Shown here: one piece after another, positions 1 to 10,948 of the stretch | Numbering within the stretch: position 1 is the stretch's first letter | Layout: each line of letters begins with the position of its first letter | Assembly: GCA_030278955.1 (NCBI GenBank) | Contig: JAOANR010000014.1 | Location: 35,167,453-35,231,452 of the forward strand | Direction of reading: 5' to 3' | DNA: 64,000 nucleotides | Origin: Hygrophila difformis | Lineage: Eukaryota; Streptophyta; Magnoliopsida; Lamiales; Acanthaceae | The notes under the pieces: model-generated | What the model was told of the DNA's origin: nothing | Seen by the model: only the letters and a program-made list of their open reading frames with translations | Database searches by the model: none | Made by a program: the position numbers and the translations under genes

Positions 1-301
1 AAAATAGAACTCAAAGCAGTAACATCAGAGCCGTATTTCAAGATCATATTCCAGCCAACAAATTGTTACATGTAACTCTGCAATGCAATAATAGAGTTTA
101 ACCAATCAACGATTTCAAGTAATTAAAAAGTAGTGAATTCCACACAGAATATGCATATTTGACGCGATCAGCTAGTACAAATCATGCAGGCGCGTGTAGA
201 ACAGCCTCCGAAACAAAAAATAAAAAAAATAAAAAAAATAAAAAAAATAAAAAAAATAAAAAAAAAAGCAGAGTGGACGAGTCACGATTATGAAGCAGAT
301 A
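1..301. repeat. Left-edge intergenic DNA with A-rich microsatellite
   Basis: No gene is visible. Bases about 215-267 are a simple array of a T followed by seven or eight A, repeated about five times. The rest is unremarkable AT-rich sequence. Confidence 0.6.
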
Positions 302-404
302 AATCGTAGCACAATCGGAGCACATTTTTTCTCCGCAATTTCTTCTTACATTTCTCCACTGCCGCCTGATAGTCTTTGCTCACATCCGGATATTTCTTCA
401 CCAT
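302..404 (-). pseudogene. Ascorbate peroxidase first-exon fragment (relic)
   Basis: Read on the minus strand from the ATG at 404-402, the translation begins MVKKYPDVSKDYQAAVEKC. This matches the known N-terminus of cytosolic ascorbate peroxidases, which start with a Tyr-Pro-x-Val-Ser stretch and a conserved Ala-Val-Glu-Lys-Cys. A small deletion after Lys-Lys-Leu-Arg shifts the frame. The expected AEKxCAPIVLR stretch follows in another frame, and similarity stops before the AWHSAG active-site helix. It is a broken fragment of about 100 bp, not a gene. The identification rests on two short motifs, so it is fairly but not fully secure. Confidence 0.55.
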
Positions 405-1669
405 CGCTCCAAATCTCTCGGCAGTTGCAAAGGTTGACGGGAAGACAAGCTAAAAGTCGAGATCAATCTAAGAAACCGGAAATTGCGCGAGCGCATATGT
501 AAGGGGGAGCCATCAAGATCAACGAGAACTTTCGTTCGAAGTCCATCGATTTCCAGATGACGTCGCTGTCTGTTGTCCAGAAGCTTGATCCTCAATTCAA
601 GAAGCGTAGAGCATTTTCCATTGATCGACATTATTGGGTCGTGCCCATTCCCCGTTGTGATATTTTATGGGCCATTTTTATAAGCCTGTGTTATTTGATC
701 GAAGACAAGCCCATCTTTTTTAGCAAAACCCAAAATGTACTCCAATATGGCGTCGTTATATGCACACACCAAAGTACCAGAAAAATCCAATCTTGAAGGC
801 ACAAACCTCTAAAATGTAAGAAATACAAGCATGTTGAGAACACCCTCTTAAAATATACCTATTTTACCTCTAATTAAAAAAAAAATGAGTATGTGGATGG
901 AATATTTAATTGGATTAGGGCACCCACCTAAATCAAAACATCTTCCACCCATTTCAAACAAAAAAAAAAAAAGAACCTAAAAAAAGTAACGCGGTCGTTC
1001 CTTAACTTGAAGATGTCCGGTGCATGAGGCCCTCGGAGATGCCGCGTCAGCGTCGGCGGCAGCGCAGCAGAGGCTCGTTTGCATCCTATAAAACTCTCCC
1101 ATTCTTACTTCCACGGCCTTTTTTCTGATCGCTTCACAACCACAATCATTTGGTTTGCAATGGCGACCTTACGTACTTATTGTAGCAATTTATCCCTATT
1201 CTCAAACTTTTCATCTGTGGTAAACAAATCCGTGTAATCGATGGAGATGACATCAATGGAGAGTTTGCTACCTTAAGGTGCAATACTTTCTTCGCTTAAT
1301 GGTATGCGGTTATCCTGAATAAAGATTAAAAATGAAATGTTTAAACAAAAGCTGATACAAAAACGACCACTGATGGTTGAAAACTGACGTGAGAATCGTC
1401 CAACAATGGACGATCTCCTTCCACTTAAATCGACCAACGCTCGTTGTTTACTGTATATTTGGCAAAAATGGATTATGATTCATCGGCCACCGATGGTTGT
1501 TTTCATTCACAAATTTTGGCTAGTAGTGGCAAAAAATGATCACTACGCACGGCTGCAGATGGTCGAACACGTTCATACCAGCATCAGACCATGCCATTTT
1601 GAATTAAATACCAATCTACCTAAATAGACGGAAAATCTAACATTTTTCACCACAATTGGTTGGGAATCT
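405..1669. other. Intergenic DNA, no recognised gene
   Basis: Open stretches of up to about 80 codons occur on both strands, but none resembles a known family. The minus-strand stretch around 400-790 has a mildly coding-like composition but is interrupted by a stop. From about 830 the sequence is AT-rich with no clear repeat ends. Confidence 0.4.
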
Positions 1670-1677
1670 TCTCCGGC

Positions 1678-2936
1678 TAGGGCTGGACAAATTCGCCGAA
1701 AACTCGGTATACCGATCGTACCATACCGAAAAATATCGAAAATGCCGAATTTTATGGTATACTGAAATTTTTGGTACAGTATATCGCCGTGCCGAATTTT
1801 TTTGGTATGGTATCGGTATCAAAATGTAAGAGATTCGGTATACCGAAAATACCGAAATACCGATATAGTATATATAAATATATTATAAATATATATACAA
1901 TTACATATTTTGAAAATAAAAAAATATGTTACATTACATATTTACTACTAAACTCAAAAAAAAAAAAAATTAGTTAAGGCCCAAGCCTAATTTCAAATAA
2001 GCTCAAATTAACTTTGTATTTTTTTATTAAGAAACCCTAATTCAAAATTCAACTCAAGGTCTCACGGTAACCGCCAAACTGCCAAATTTCTACTCCAGTT
2101 CCAAGTACTCCTCAATCCTCAATGTTACACGATATCAAGTTTTTTTTTTTTTTGGGTGAAAACGATATCAATTCTCGTTATTGGTCATCAATACTAGAGA
2201 GCGGCGGGTAATGGCTTTTGCTTCTCTGAGAAACTGTCTGCGGCTGGCCATCTTGAAATGAATTTTGTGGCCATATACCTCCAAATGTCTTTAATTGATG
2301 TGCTGCTTGTTTTCACTGGATAGCCCATTCCTTTTACTTATTTGATACGGACATGGAGGCTTGAAGGGTAATAGATGCTGCAATATCGAAAGTTGCGATT
2401 GGGGGGCTGTGTCTACTAATTGCTTCTTACAGGTTTTGAGGTTAGGTTGAGGGGTGGGTGAATTTCTAATTAATGCTTGGCGACACTAATGAGTGAATTT
2501 TAGATTTTTGTTGCTGTCTTAGAAGGGTTTGGTGTGCAGCATGCACTTGAATTACTCGGAACCATAGCCGATCCTGTTTTGTATAAGTTTTGTTTCGGAT
2601 GATGTGTTTTTTCATAATAAAAATTCTCTTTTCTCTAAAAAAAACGTTAATTTAAAACACTATTGATGTTTTTTTATCTGAATTACATTATTTTGGTAAT
2701 TATTTTGTTTGCAATTAATTAAAACTATTATATGAAATTTTTTGTTCGTTGTCGTAAATAATTTTATATTGGTATACCGATAATACCGAATTTTTATGCC
2801 GAATGTTTCGATATACCGAATATTGGTATACCGAAATTATGGTATGGTAATGGTATTCATTTTTCATATACCGATATTCACGATATGATAACGGTATGAG
2901 TGAAATTTTTCGGTATGTCGTGCCGGTCCAACCCTA
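1678..2936. mobile_element. Non-autonomous hAT-like element with palindromic subterminal arrays
   Basis: The element starts TAGGGCTGGAC and ends GTCCAACCCTA, an imperfect terminal inverted repeat. It is flanked by an exact 8-bp direct repeat, TCTCCGGC, at 1670-1677 and 2937-2944. An 8-bp target duplication and a TAGGG start are hallmarks of Ac-like hAT elements. Both subterminal zones (about 1700-1860 and 2765-2920) are packed with copies of the palindrome CGGTATACCG and its variants. In the hAT family, subterminal repeats bind transposase, and that role is inferred here. No transposase gene is visible. The 0.9 kb interior is not recognised. Confidence 0.75.
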
Positions 2937-3231
2937 TCTCCGGCCATGTTCTATTCCATTGCGGCTAAACTACTATTCTAATGGTAGAGTTAGGGTTAGG
3001 GTTTTAGTTTGAACAAGATGAAGAAAAGAATGGTGGGTGCCTCCAATATTCCATTAAAATAGTGTGGTGCCTTCAACATTAATTAGAAAGGGGTGTGCCT
3101 TCAACCAAATGAAAGGTGTGATCAACATATCAACTCACTTCATTAAGGGTATTTTGGATTTTTCACAATAAAGATGGGTGTGCCGAACGTAATTCGTGTG
3201 CATATATCGCTCGCCTTCCAATATAGAAGTA

Positions 3232-3489
3232 CTCCCTCCGTTTTTATTTTTGTAACATTTGGAAATTTGATACTGTTTACGCACATATTTTGATTTAAAA
3301 TTTTATCATAGTTATACAAGTTAAATATAAGCCAAATGAAATATTATTAGATTCGTCTTGTCGAATAATTTTTAAATATCGAACTTTTAGAATTTTTACT
3401 TGTAACGAACTTGAATTATTAATGGTTTAAAGTGTATATTGAACTGCGTGCATTGTGGATCCGTTCTAAATTTTTGAAAACGGAGGGAG
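3232..3489. mobile_element. Stowaway-type MITE
   Basis: The ends read CTCCCTCCGTTTTT and AAAACGGAGGGAG, an inverted repeat flanked by TA on both sides (3230-3231 and 3490-3491). Length is 258 bp. The CTCCCTCCGT terminus with a TA target is diagnostic of Tc1/mariner Stowaway MITEs in plants. Confidence 0.85.
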
Positions 3490-3605
3490 TATATATTATT
3501 GTTTTGTCAAGAAATTACACTTTTAAGTTTGTAATGGGGTAGGGTATGGATAGACTAGCACCACGACATTACCTAAACTCTAATTTTTCTAGATAAAATA
3601 TAATT

Positions 3606-4411
3606 GGAAAATGGGTTAAATACGTCCATTTTCTTTTTCAAAAGTCCAAATAAGTTATTTTTTATTTTATTACCAAAACAGTCCGCTACAAATGCTAATT
3701 ATGTCTAAATCAGTCAATTTTCCACGAATTATGTCCTAATTGCTGATGTGTCAAGGGTTTAAACTTAAACCTGACATGTAGTAAGGTTTGACAGCCCTCA
3801 TACACGTAGTAAGGTTTAAATTAAAATTAAATCATTTACTCAAACCTTGCTACGTCCTAAGGTATGAAACAAAATAGGATTGTGTTTATTGTTGCTGAAT
3901 GAAACCAGAAACAATGAACCATCGGTTGAGTTCGGGTGGTTGGAGGGAGTCCGTAAAATCCCGAAGCTTGGAAAACTCAGTAACAAGGTTGTCAAACCCA
4001 CTGTATGAGGTTTGGTGTTTAATTTTATTTACAGAAGTATGTTGGACATTTATTTGATAAATGGACTAATAATAATAAAAATTTAAGGTTCTGGGTCTGA
4101 AATAAAATAATTTGAAAGTTTAGAGGCCAATTAATATAAAAATAACTGATTTGGTAGATGATTAAATGGAACAAAATAAAAGTTTAGGACTGAATTGACA
4201 AAAGGTAAAAGAAAAAGGACTAATATCATGCACACATGTTAGATTTAATACTTAAACCATATACACGTCAGCAATTAGGGCATAATTAGTGAAAAATGGA
4301 TTGATTTGGACATAATTAGCATTTGTAGCGGACTGTTTTGGTAATAAAATTTAAAAAAAGGACTGGTTTTGATTTTTGGAAAAGAAAATTAACCTATTTA
4401 ACATTTTATCC
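3606..4411. mobile_element. MULE-type MITE with long inverted repeats
   Basis: Long imperfect inverted repeats of roughly 170 bp face each other. The left arm includes GTCCGCTACAAATGCTAATT and the right arm its reverse complement near 4315-4335. The element is flanked by the identical 10-bp repeat AAATATAATT at 3596-3605 and 4412-4421. Long arms and a 9-11 bp target duplication indicate a Mutator-like element. There is no transposase. Its outermost bases resemble those of the larger element at 10424-22581. Confidence 0.7.
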
Positions 4412-4421
4412 AAATATAATT

Positions 4422-5109
4422 TAATGATGTATAGTTAAATTCGTCTAATTATATAATTTTATAATATTAAATTTTTATAATTTTTATTTTTATATAATTT
4501 GACATATTACTCGTTAAAAGATATATATTGGAATGTGTGAAAAACAAAAATATTAAAATTCTTTAAGGACGTGATAAGTACATTGTAAAATTGTTTAAGA
4601 AAGATATTCAATTCATATGACTTTGATTTCATTTTATCTTATTTACAAAATAGGTGTGTTTTTATTGTGTTATGTTATAAGTAATTCATCAATTATAAAT
4701 TAACCGCTATTTTTTTTTTGTTTAACGTAATTCAACACATATTTTTTTTTACCCTTAGTAACTTAAATTATATACAAGTAAACATTACAAAAAATTGATA
4801 TTCTAAAACTATGTTATTAGACGAATCTAACAAATTTTCACTTGATTGTTTTTATCTTATACAGTATACTGTACTACATTAAAAAGTTAAATCAAAATTA
4901 CTTAACAAATAGTAATACTAGTGCAATTAAACAAAAACAGAGGAAGGGTGTTTTCATATTTAAAGTGATTTTTGAAATAGAAATTATTACTAGTATAATG
5001 CTAAAAATCATTTTTCAAAAGAATGTACACAATCTGCTCATCGAATGTGCTATTCTGCTTTCAAACATCCATATACTAGAGTATATGATGTAAAAGATGA
5101 TTGATTATA
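4422..5109. other. AT-rich intergenic DNA
   Basis: No gene is recognised. Bases about 4434-4545 look like the right half of a decayed Stowaway MITE. The remainder is low-complexity AT-rich sequence. Confidence 0.4.
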
Positions 5110-5366
5110 CTTCCTCCTTTTTTTTTGTTAGCTATGTTTGACAAATGGGTACCGTTCACTCATATGCTTTGACTTAAAATTTTATGATAGTTATACAAAT
5201 TAAAATATAGCCAAGTGTAATCTTGTTAGATTCGTTCCATCTTGTAGTTTGAAATATCACACTTTTAGAATTTTTACATTACCGAATTTGAGTTATTAAT
5301 GGTTTAAAATGTGTATTGGACTGCATGCCGTGTGAGTCCGTAGCAATCTTTAAAAAACAGAGGAAG
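5110..5366. mobile_element. Stowaway-type MITE, diverged
   Basis: Termini CTTCCTCC and GGAAG are flanked by TA (5108-5109 and 5367-5368). The interior closely parallels the MITE at 3232-3489, for example the shared stretches around 5165-5200 and 5295-5335. It is older than that copy, judged by its degenerate ends. Confidence 0.7.
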
Positions 5367-5679
5367 TATTATAGTAATACAAATGTAGACAAAATAAAGA
5401 AAATGATGTGTATAATACTGTAATTCAACCTTCACTCTAGAAATAAGACTAAAATTCTAACTTTCGATTTTTTTGTTTTTTTCTAAGTCTATATTACAAA
5501 AGAATTTTGAAAATTGAATATTAGACATAATATTTATTTATTTATTTATATTTTTATAGTAGCATGAATTATAAACAATAAAGTGTGTAGAGTAGGAATT
5601 TAGATTCAAAATTTATATAAGTAGTGTATTTTAAACAAAATTTATACCGAAATATCCATTAGAAATTGAGAAAACCGCC

Positions 5680-6226
5680 ACAGAGAGAATTCCTTCGATT
5701 GTCATCCCAATCGAAGCCCTAATCGGTCCCCCGACGCCGTGTTCGCCCCCTTAGCCACCCTTTCACCGCGGCGACGATCGGCGCCGGCGGAATAAAGCCT
5801 GGGGAAGCTCCTCAAGTTATCTCGATCCGGTTTCTACACTTTTGGCGATCGCTGTTTTCCTCAGATCGCTACTGGTGAGTTCCTCGCCGACGTGCTCTTT
5901 ATCACATGTACTCACCGGCAATTAGGTTTATCTGAAAGGACTCAGGTGTCGTTTTAGTATAGAATCCACGTGCAACGACAAGGAGAAATAGGTATGCTTT
6001 TGTGCTTGCTAGGTTTTCCGAATATAAGATCTGTGAATTTTTAGGTTTTCGGATGTGAATGTTCATGTAATTGTATTATGTTCAATTATCCTTTTCCGAA
6101 TTACATGCTTACCTGAATCTATCTATTGGTGTGGTTTTCACAGCGTGATTTCTTTGGGAGGTAGTTTACCTCTCTGTGAAGTTGGAGATATTATTGTTTT
6201 TTATGTAGTACTTGGAAGTTGGGTCA
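5680..6226 (+). promoter_or_regulatory. RH42 5' leader with a probable intron
   Basis: Composition changes from AT-rich to GC-richer at about 5680, which suggests the start of the transcript. A good donor (CTACTG|GTGAGT, exon end 5874) and an acceptor (ATGTAG, ending 6208) would remove an intron of 334 bp from the leader. This joins the leader to the ATG at 6227. The exact start and intron ends are inferred. Confidence 0.45.
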
Positions 6227-9200
6227 ATGGAGGAGATTAAAACAAAATCGAGGCGCGAGGGTTCTGTGAGTGAGGACATGAAGAGTAATCACCACAGAGA
6301 AGAACGCAGTCATGAAAAGCAGAGGAATGGGGAGAGGAAGAAAGACAGGGACCGAGATAGCCGTCATGAGAGAGAGGGAAGTGTTGATGATAAGCAAAGG
6401 GACAGAGAAAAGCACAAGAGTAGGCACCGGGAGAAGGAAAGAGACCAGGATAGAACCAGGAGCCGGGATGATGAAAGGGTTCGCGACAAAGCCAAAGGCA
6501 GAGATAAGGATAGGGATGATAGAGAGGTTGACAGAGATAGAGAAGACAAAGACCGAGAGAAGGAGAGGGCAAGGGATAGGGATAGAGTACGGGAGAGCAG
6601 AGAAAAGGACCGAGACCGGGAAAGGGAGAAAGAGAGAGATAAAGACAGACATCGGGAGCGAGAAAGGGAACGGGAAAAGGAAAGGGAACGAGAAAAGGAG
6701 AGGGATAGAAGGGAGAAGGAGAAGGAGAGGGAGAGGGAGGAGAGGGAGAAGGAGAGGGAGAGAGATAGAAAAGAGAAGGAGAAAATACGAGAAAGAGAGA
6801 AGCGTAGAGACAGGGATAGGTCGTATAGTAGTGATGAAGAGGCTCATAGGGACCATGAAAGAAAAAAGCGCCGAAGGGAGGAGGATCATCAGAATAGAGA
6901 TGCAGAGCAAAGTGGCAAGGTGAATAGGCACCGGGATGGTAGTCATGACAGCAGTTCACGTAAAAAGGTCGATGGTGATACAGAGATCAGCAATGAAAAA
7001 ACTCGGGAAGAAGATCTTGCTGAAGAGCAAAAAAGATTGGATGATGAGATGGAAAAGAGGAGAAGAAGAGTGCAAGAATGGCAGGAGCTAAGAAGGAAGA
7101 AGGAGGAATCTGAAAAAGAAAAACTTGGGGTTCCAGAAACGGCTGAACCCAAATCTGGCAAGACATGGACCCTGGAGGGGGAGTCTGATGATGAAGATGC
7201 TGGTCCTGATGGAAAATCAGCTATGGATGTGGATGCAGATGAGGATGAAACTGGAAAGCCCATTGGTGAGGAGGGAAATGGCATGCTTATTGATTCTGAC
7301 AATGCAGCAGGTCCTGCTTTGGAGAATGGTGGCGATCAGGCTGATGCTGAGGATGAAATTGATCCATTAGATGCATTTATGAATTCTATGGTCTTGCCTG
7401 AAGTTGAGAAGCTGAACAGTCGCTTACCCACTGGTGCAAATGAATCTGGGCCTGAAATTGCCCAAGAAAATGGTAAGAGAAACCTGGAGCAGTCTAAAAA
7501 GGGCACCACTGGCAAATCCATGGGAAGGATTATTCCTGGGGAAGACTCTGATTCAGATTATGGGGATCTTGAAAATGATGACAACCCCGAAGAGGATGAG
7601 GATGACGAAGAATTCATGAAACGGGTGAAGAAAACCAAAGTTGAGAAGCTTTCTATTGTTGACCATTCAAAAATCGATTATCCTCCCTTCCGAAAGAACT
7701 TCTATATTGAGTCGAAAGAAATCTTCAGGATGACTCCTGAAGAGGTGGCTTTGTACAGGAAACAACTTGAATTGAAGATACATGGTAAAGATGTACCAAA
7801 ACCGGTGAAAACCTGGCATCAGACTGGATTGTCTACCAAAATTTTGGATGCTATAAAGAAGTTAAATTATGAAAAGCCAATGCCCATTCAAGCCCAAGCC
7901 TTGCCCATAATTATGAGTGGCCGTGATTGCATTGGCATTGCAAAAACAGGATCTGGCAAAACGCTGGCTTTTGTGCTGCCCATGTTAAGACACATTAAAG
8001 ACCAACCTCCATTGGTCTCAGGTGATGGACCCATTGGGCTTATCATGGCTCCCACGAGGGAACTGGTTCAACAAATTCACAGTGATATTAAGAAGTTCGC
8101 AAAGGTGATGGGTGTCAGCTGTGTCCCCGTGTATGGAGGTTCTGGGGTTGCGCAGCAGATTAGTGAATTGAAACGTGGCACTGAGATTGTTGTCTGTACA
8201 CCAGGTAGAATGATCGATATTCTTTGCACTAGTGGTGGTAAGATTACAAACCTGCGTCGTGTCACTTACTTGGTCATGGATGAAGCTGATCGTATGTTTG
8301 ATATGGGTTTTGAGCCTCAGATTACAAGAATTGTCCAAAATACTAGACCAGATCGTCAAACAGTGCTGTTCTCTGCGACCTTCCCTCGTCAAGTTGAAAT
8401 TCTGGCACGTAAAGTGTTGAATAAACCTGTTGAGATACAGGTAGGCGGGAGGAGTGTTGTGAATAAGGACATCACCCAACTTGTCGAGGTAAGACCAGAA
8501 AGTGACAGGTTCCTTAGACTGTTGGAACTACTTGGAGAATGGTATGAGAAGGGAAAAGTTTTGATCTTTGTCCACTCACAGGATAAATGTGATGCATTGT
8601 TTAAGGATTTGCTTAGGGCTGGATATCCATGCCTTTCGCTGCATGGTGCAAAGGATCAGACCGATCGGGAATCCACAATATCTGATTTTAAGAGCAATGT
8701 CTGCAATTTACTGATTGCAACGAGTATTGCTGCTAGAGGATTAGATGTGAAGGAGCTCGAACTAGTTATTAACTTTGATGTTCCTAACCATTATGAGGAC
8801 TATGTTCATCGTGTCGGTAGAACGGGCCGAGCAGGCAGGAAAGGTTGTGCTATAACATTCGTGTCTGAGGACGATGCAAGATACGCACCAGATCTTGTTA
8901 AAGCTCTTGAATTGTCGGAGCAGACTGTTCCAGATGACCTCCGATCTCTTGCTGATGGATTCATGGCAAAGGTTAACCAGGGGCTCGAGCAAGCCCATGG
9001 AACTGGCTATGGCGGTAGCGGTTTTAAGTTTAATGAAGAGGAGGATGAAGTGAGGAAAGCTGCAAAGAAAGCTCAGGCAAAAGAATACGGCTTTGAGGAA
9101 GACAAATCCGACTCAGATGATGACGATGAAGGAATTAGAAAAGCAGGTGGTGATATTTCTCACCAGGCTGCCCTGGCTCAAGCTGCCGCTCTTGCTGCTG

Positions 9201-9751
9201 CATCCAAAGGTGGTGTTTCTACAATGCCGACACCCATCAGTGCAGCTCAGCTACTTCCCAATGGCGGTGGATTACCGGTTTCTTTGCCCAGTGTTCTTGG
9301 TTTGACAATGCCAGGTGTGGCGACTGTACCTGGAGCTGTACAGTCGGTTGGTGGCAATGACGGTGCTGCAAGGGCAGCTGCACTGGCAGCTGCCATGAAT
9401 TTGCAGCATAACTTGGCAAAGATTCAGGCTGATGCATTGCCTGAACATTACGAGGCGGAACTGGAAATTAATGATTTCCCACAAAATGCGCGATGGAAGG
9501 TGACGCACAAGGAAACTCTAGGCCCGATATCTGAATGGACCGGAGCTGCTATCACGACTAGAGGGCAGTATTATCCACCGGGTCGGGTCGTGGGTCCAGG
9601 GGAACGAAAGCTTTACTTGTTCATCGAGGGCCCTACAGAGCAATCGGTGAAGAGGGCGAAAGCAGAACTGAAGCGGGTGTTGGAGGATATAACGAACCAA
9701 GTGACATCGCTTCCAGGATCGGCACAGCCTGGGCGATACTCTGTTATTTAG
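6227..9751 (+). CDS. RH42: DEAD-box ATP-dependent RNA helicase 42 (PRP5-like), intronless CDS
   Basis: Encodes 1,174 residues, close to the roughly 1,166 of Arabidopsis RH42/RCF1. The family is PRP5-like and acts in the nucleus during early spliceosome assembly. Residues about 38-225 are a highly charged Arg/Glu/Asp/Lys array. An acidic linker follows, then a PRP5-type YPPFRKNFY segment. The helicase core has the Q motif (PMPIQAQALP), motif I AKTGSGKT at about 572, PTRELVQQI, TPGR, DEAD at about 685, SAT, ARGLD and HRVGRTGRAG at about 861. The C-terminal region is Ala-rich. I chose the ATG at 6227 because the frame has only a TTG upstream (6212). The 3' part, from residue 799, is duplicated at 40491-41620. 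Confidence 0.95.
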   Translation: MEEIKTKSRREGSVSEDMKSNHHREERSHEKQRNGERKKDRDRDSRHEREGSVDDKQRDREKHKSRHREKERDQDRTRSRDDERVRDKAKGRDKDRDDREVDRDREDKDREKERARDRDRVRESREKDRDREREKERDKDRHREREREREKEREREKERDRREKEKEREREEREKERERDRKEKEKIREREKRRDRDRSYSSDEEAHRDHERKKRRREEDHQNRDAEQSGKVNRHRDGSHDSSSRKKVDGDTEISNEKTREEDLAEEQKRLDDEMEKRRRRVQEWQELRRKKEESEKEKLGVPETAEPKSGKTWTLEGESDDEDAGPDGKSAMDVDADEDETGKPIGEEGNGMLIDSDNAAGPALENGGDQADAEDEIDPLDAFMNSMVLPEVEKLNSRLPTGANESGPEIAQENGKRNLEQSKKGTTGKSMGRIIPGEDSDSDYGDLENDDNPEEDEDDEEFMKRVKKTKVEKLSIVDHSKIDYPPFRKNFYIESKEIFRMTPEEVALYRKQLELKIHGKDVPKPVKTWHQTGLSTKILDAIKKLNYEKPMPIQAQALPIIMSGRDCIGIAKTGSGKTLAFVLPMLRHIKDQPPLVSGDGPIGLIMAPTRELVQQIHSDIKKFAKVMGVSCVPVYGGSGVAQQISELKRGTEIVVCTPGRMIDILCTSGGKITNLRRVTYLVMDEADRMFDMGFEPQITRIVQNTRPDRQTVLFSATFPRQVEILARKVLNKPVEIQVGGRSVVNKDITQLVEVRPESDRFLRLLELLGEWYEKGKVLIFVHSQDKCDALFKDLLRAGYPCLSLHGAKDQTDRESTISDFKSNVCNLLIATSIAARGLDVKELELVINFDVPNHYEDYVHRVGRTGRAGRKGCAITFVSEDDARYAPDLVKALELSEQTVPDDLRSLADGFMAKVNQGLEQAHGTGYGGSGFKFNEEEDEVRKAAKKAQAKEYGFEEDKSDSDDDDEGIRKAGGDISHQAALAQAAALAAASKGGVSTMPTPISAAQLLPNGGGLPVSLPSVLGLTMPGVATVPGAVQSVGGNDGAARAAALAAAMNLQHNLAKIQADALPEHYEAELEINDFPQNARWKVTHKETLGPISEWTGAAITTRGQYYPPGRVVGPGERKLYLFIEGPTEQSVKRAKAELKRVLEDITNQVTSLPGSAQPGRYSVI

Positions 9752-10154
9752 ACAGCAGATCTTGTGTCTGTCCGAACGGTGGTCTTATAATGAAGGCGAT
9801 CTGGGATCAATATTTTTGGGTGATTTGTGTTTTTGTTCCTTGAAATTATGAAGATTTAATTGTCATTTGTGCTGAATCTGTCATGCTAGGATTTTGTTCT
9901 AAACCGTATTTTTTTTTTAGTAAAATAGAAGTAATTGAGAACTAGTACGACTACTCACTTTATTTTACGTGGGACTTGTGATTGAGCTCGATTAGAACTA
10001 ATGGAGGTTATTGTTTTTTCACATGATGTAGGTACCCTGGAGTTTCTTTGGTTTCTTCCATATGGATCTGCAGGATGATGTGTTAGCCATTTTGTACAAG
10101 TTTTCATTTGCATTTGATGTTTTTTGTTTAGCAATTCTAATTATATGATAGATA
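9752..10154 (+). other. RH42 3' UTR and downstream flank
   Basis: This is the 3' trailer of RH42 followed by AT-rich flank. It is repeated with few changes at 41621-42023. No other gene is seen. Confidence 0.6.
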
Positions 10155-10410
10155 CTCCCTCTCTCCCCATATAGTGGCACTTTTGATAGTTAATATCTCA
10201 AAAAATATAAATAAAAATTACTATATAAAATATATATTTTAAAGTTACGTAAATTTCATATAATTAAATTTGACTATATATATATATATTTTTTATTATA
10301 TGCATATAATAATAAAATGGAGCTAAAGTTGAAAATAATGATCAATGCAACAGATCGAAATTAAAGTTGAATAATCAAAGGTGCCACACCAATGTAAATT
10401 TGACAGGGAA
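10155..10410. mobile_element. Stowaway-like MITE (copy A)
   Basis: Starts CTCCCTCTCTCCCC after TA. The far end (GGTGCCACACC to ACAGGGAA, then TA) is an imperfect inverted repeat of the start, with shared TGGCAC/GTGCCA cores. The same element lies at 42024-42277 in copy B, so it predates the duplication. Confidence 0.55.
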
Positions 10411-10948
10411 TATAATGGAACGAGGTAAAATGTCCAAATACATCCTTTTTCTTCTCTTTTTGTCCAATTTCATCCTTTACTATTCTTTTTTTTTTGCCCT
10501 ATTAGTTCTATACTTTTGCTAATTATATCCAATTTCATCATTTCTTTACTAATCCAAAAAAAAAAAAAAAAGCTGATGTGGCTAATTAAGACAATTTCAA
10601 GTGCAGTTGCATCTTTTACAGTCCCGGCACTTCATGACTTTCGATGCTCTACCTTCAAACCCCCATATCATATCCTTGCCTAATAGAAAACAAATCTCAC
10701 CTTATTTCGTTCTAAAACAAATGCAAAAATGAAAAACCATTTTCTTGATCTCATTTCTGGTCCTCCCCGCCATTGGCGTTTCACGAATCCACGGGAGGAG
10801 ATCCAGTAGGAATGGCGGCGATTAGATGGGCGGGTTCTTCGGCCCGGAGGGTTCACCATACCCGGGGGATGGGCGGCTGCGGTGGCTACGGAGATGGGTC
10901 AGCGGTACCGGAGGCGGCAACTCCAGAGGCAGGACCCCTTTGGTGTAC

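Noticed and set aside
4842..5093. 83-codon plus-strand frame as a small gene
   Set aside because: Ile/Lys/Asn-rich translation of AT-rich intergenic DNA with no family likeness.
6212..6226. TTG at 6212 as the RH42 start
   Set aside because: Plant genes use ATG, and the in-frame ATG at 6227 gives the expected N-terminus. The same reasoning moves the PRR7 start to 60775.
6224..6959. Long minus-strand frames (240 codons) opposite the RH42 N-terminus
   Set aside because: They mirror the repetitive Arg/Glu/Asp coding of RH42 and give hydrophobic or Pro-rich low-complexity translations. They are shadows of the real gene.
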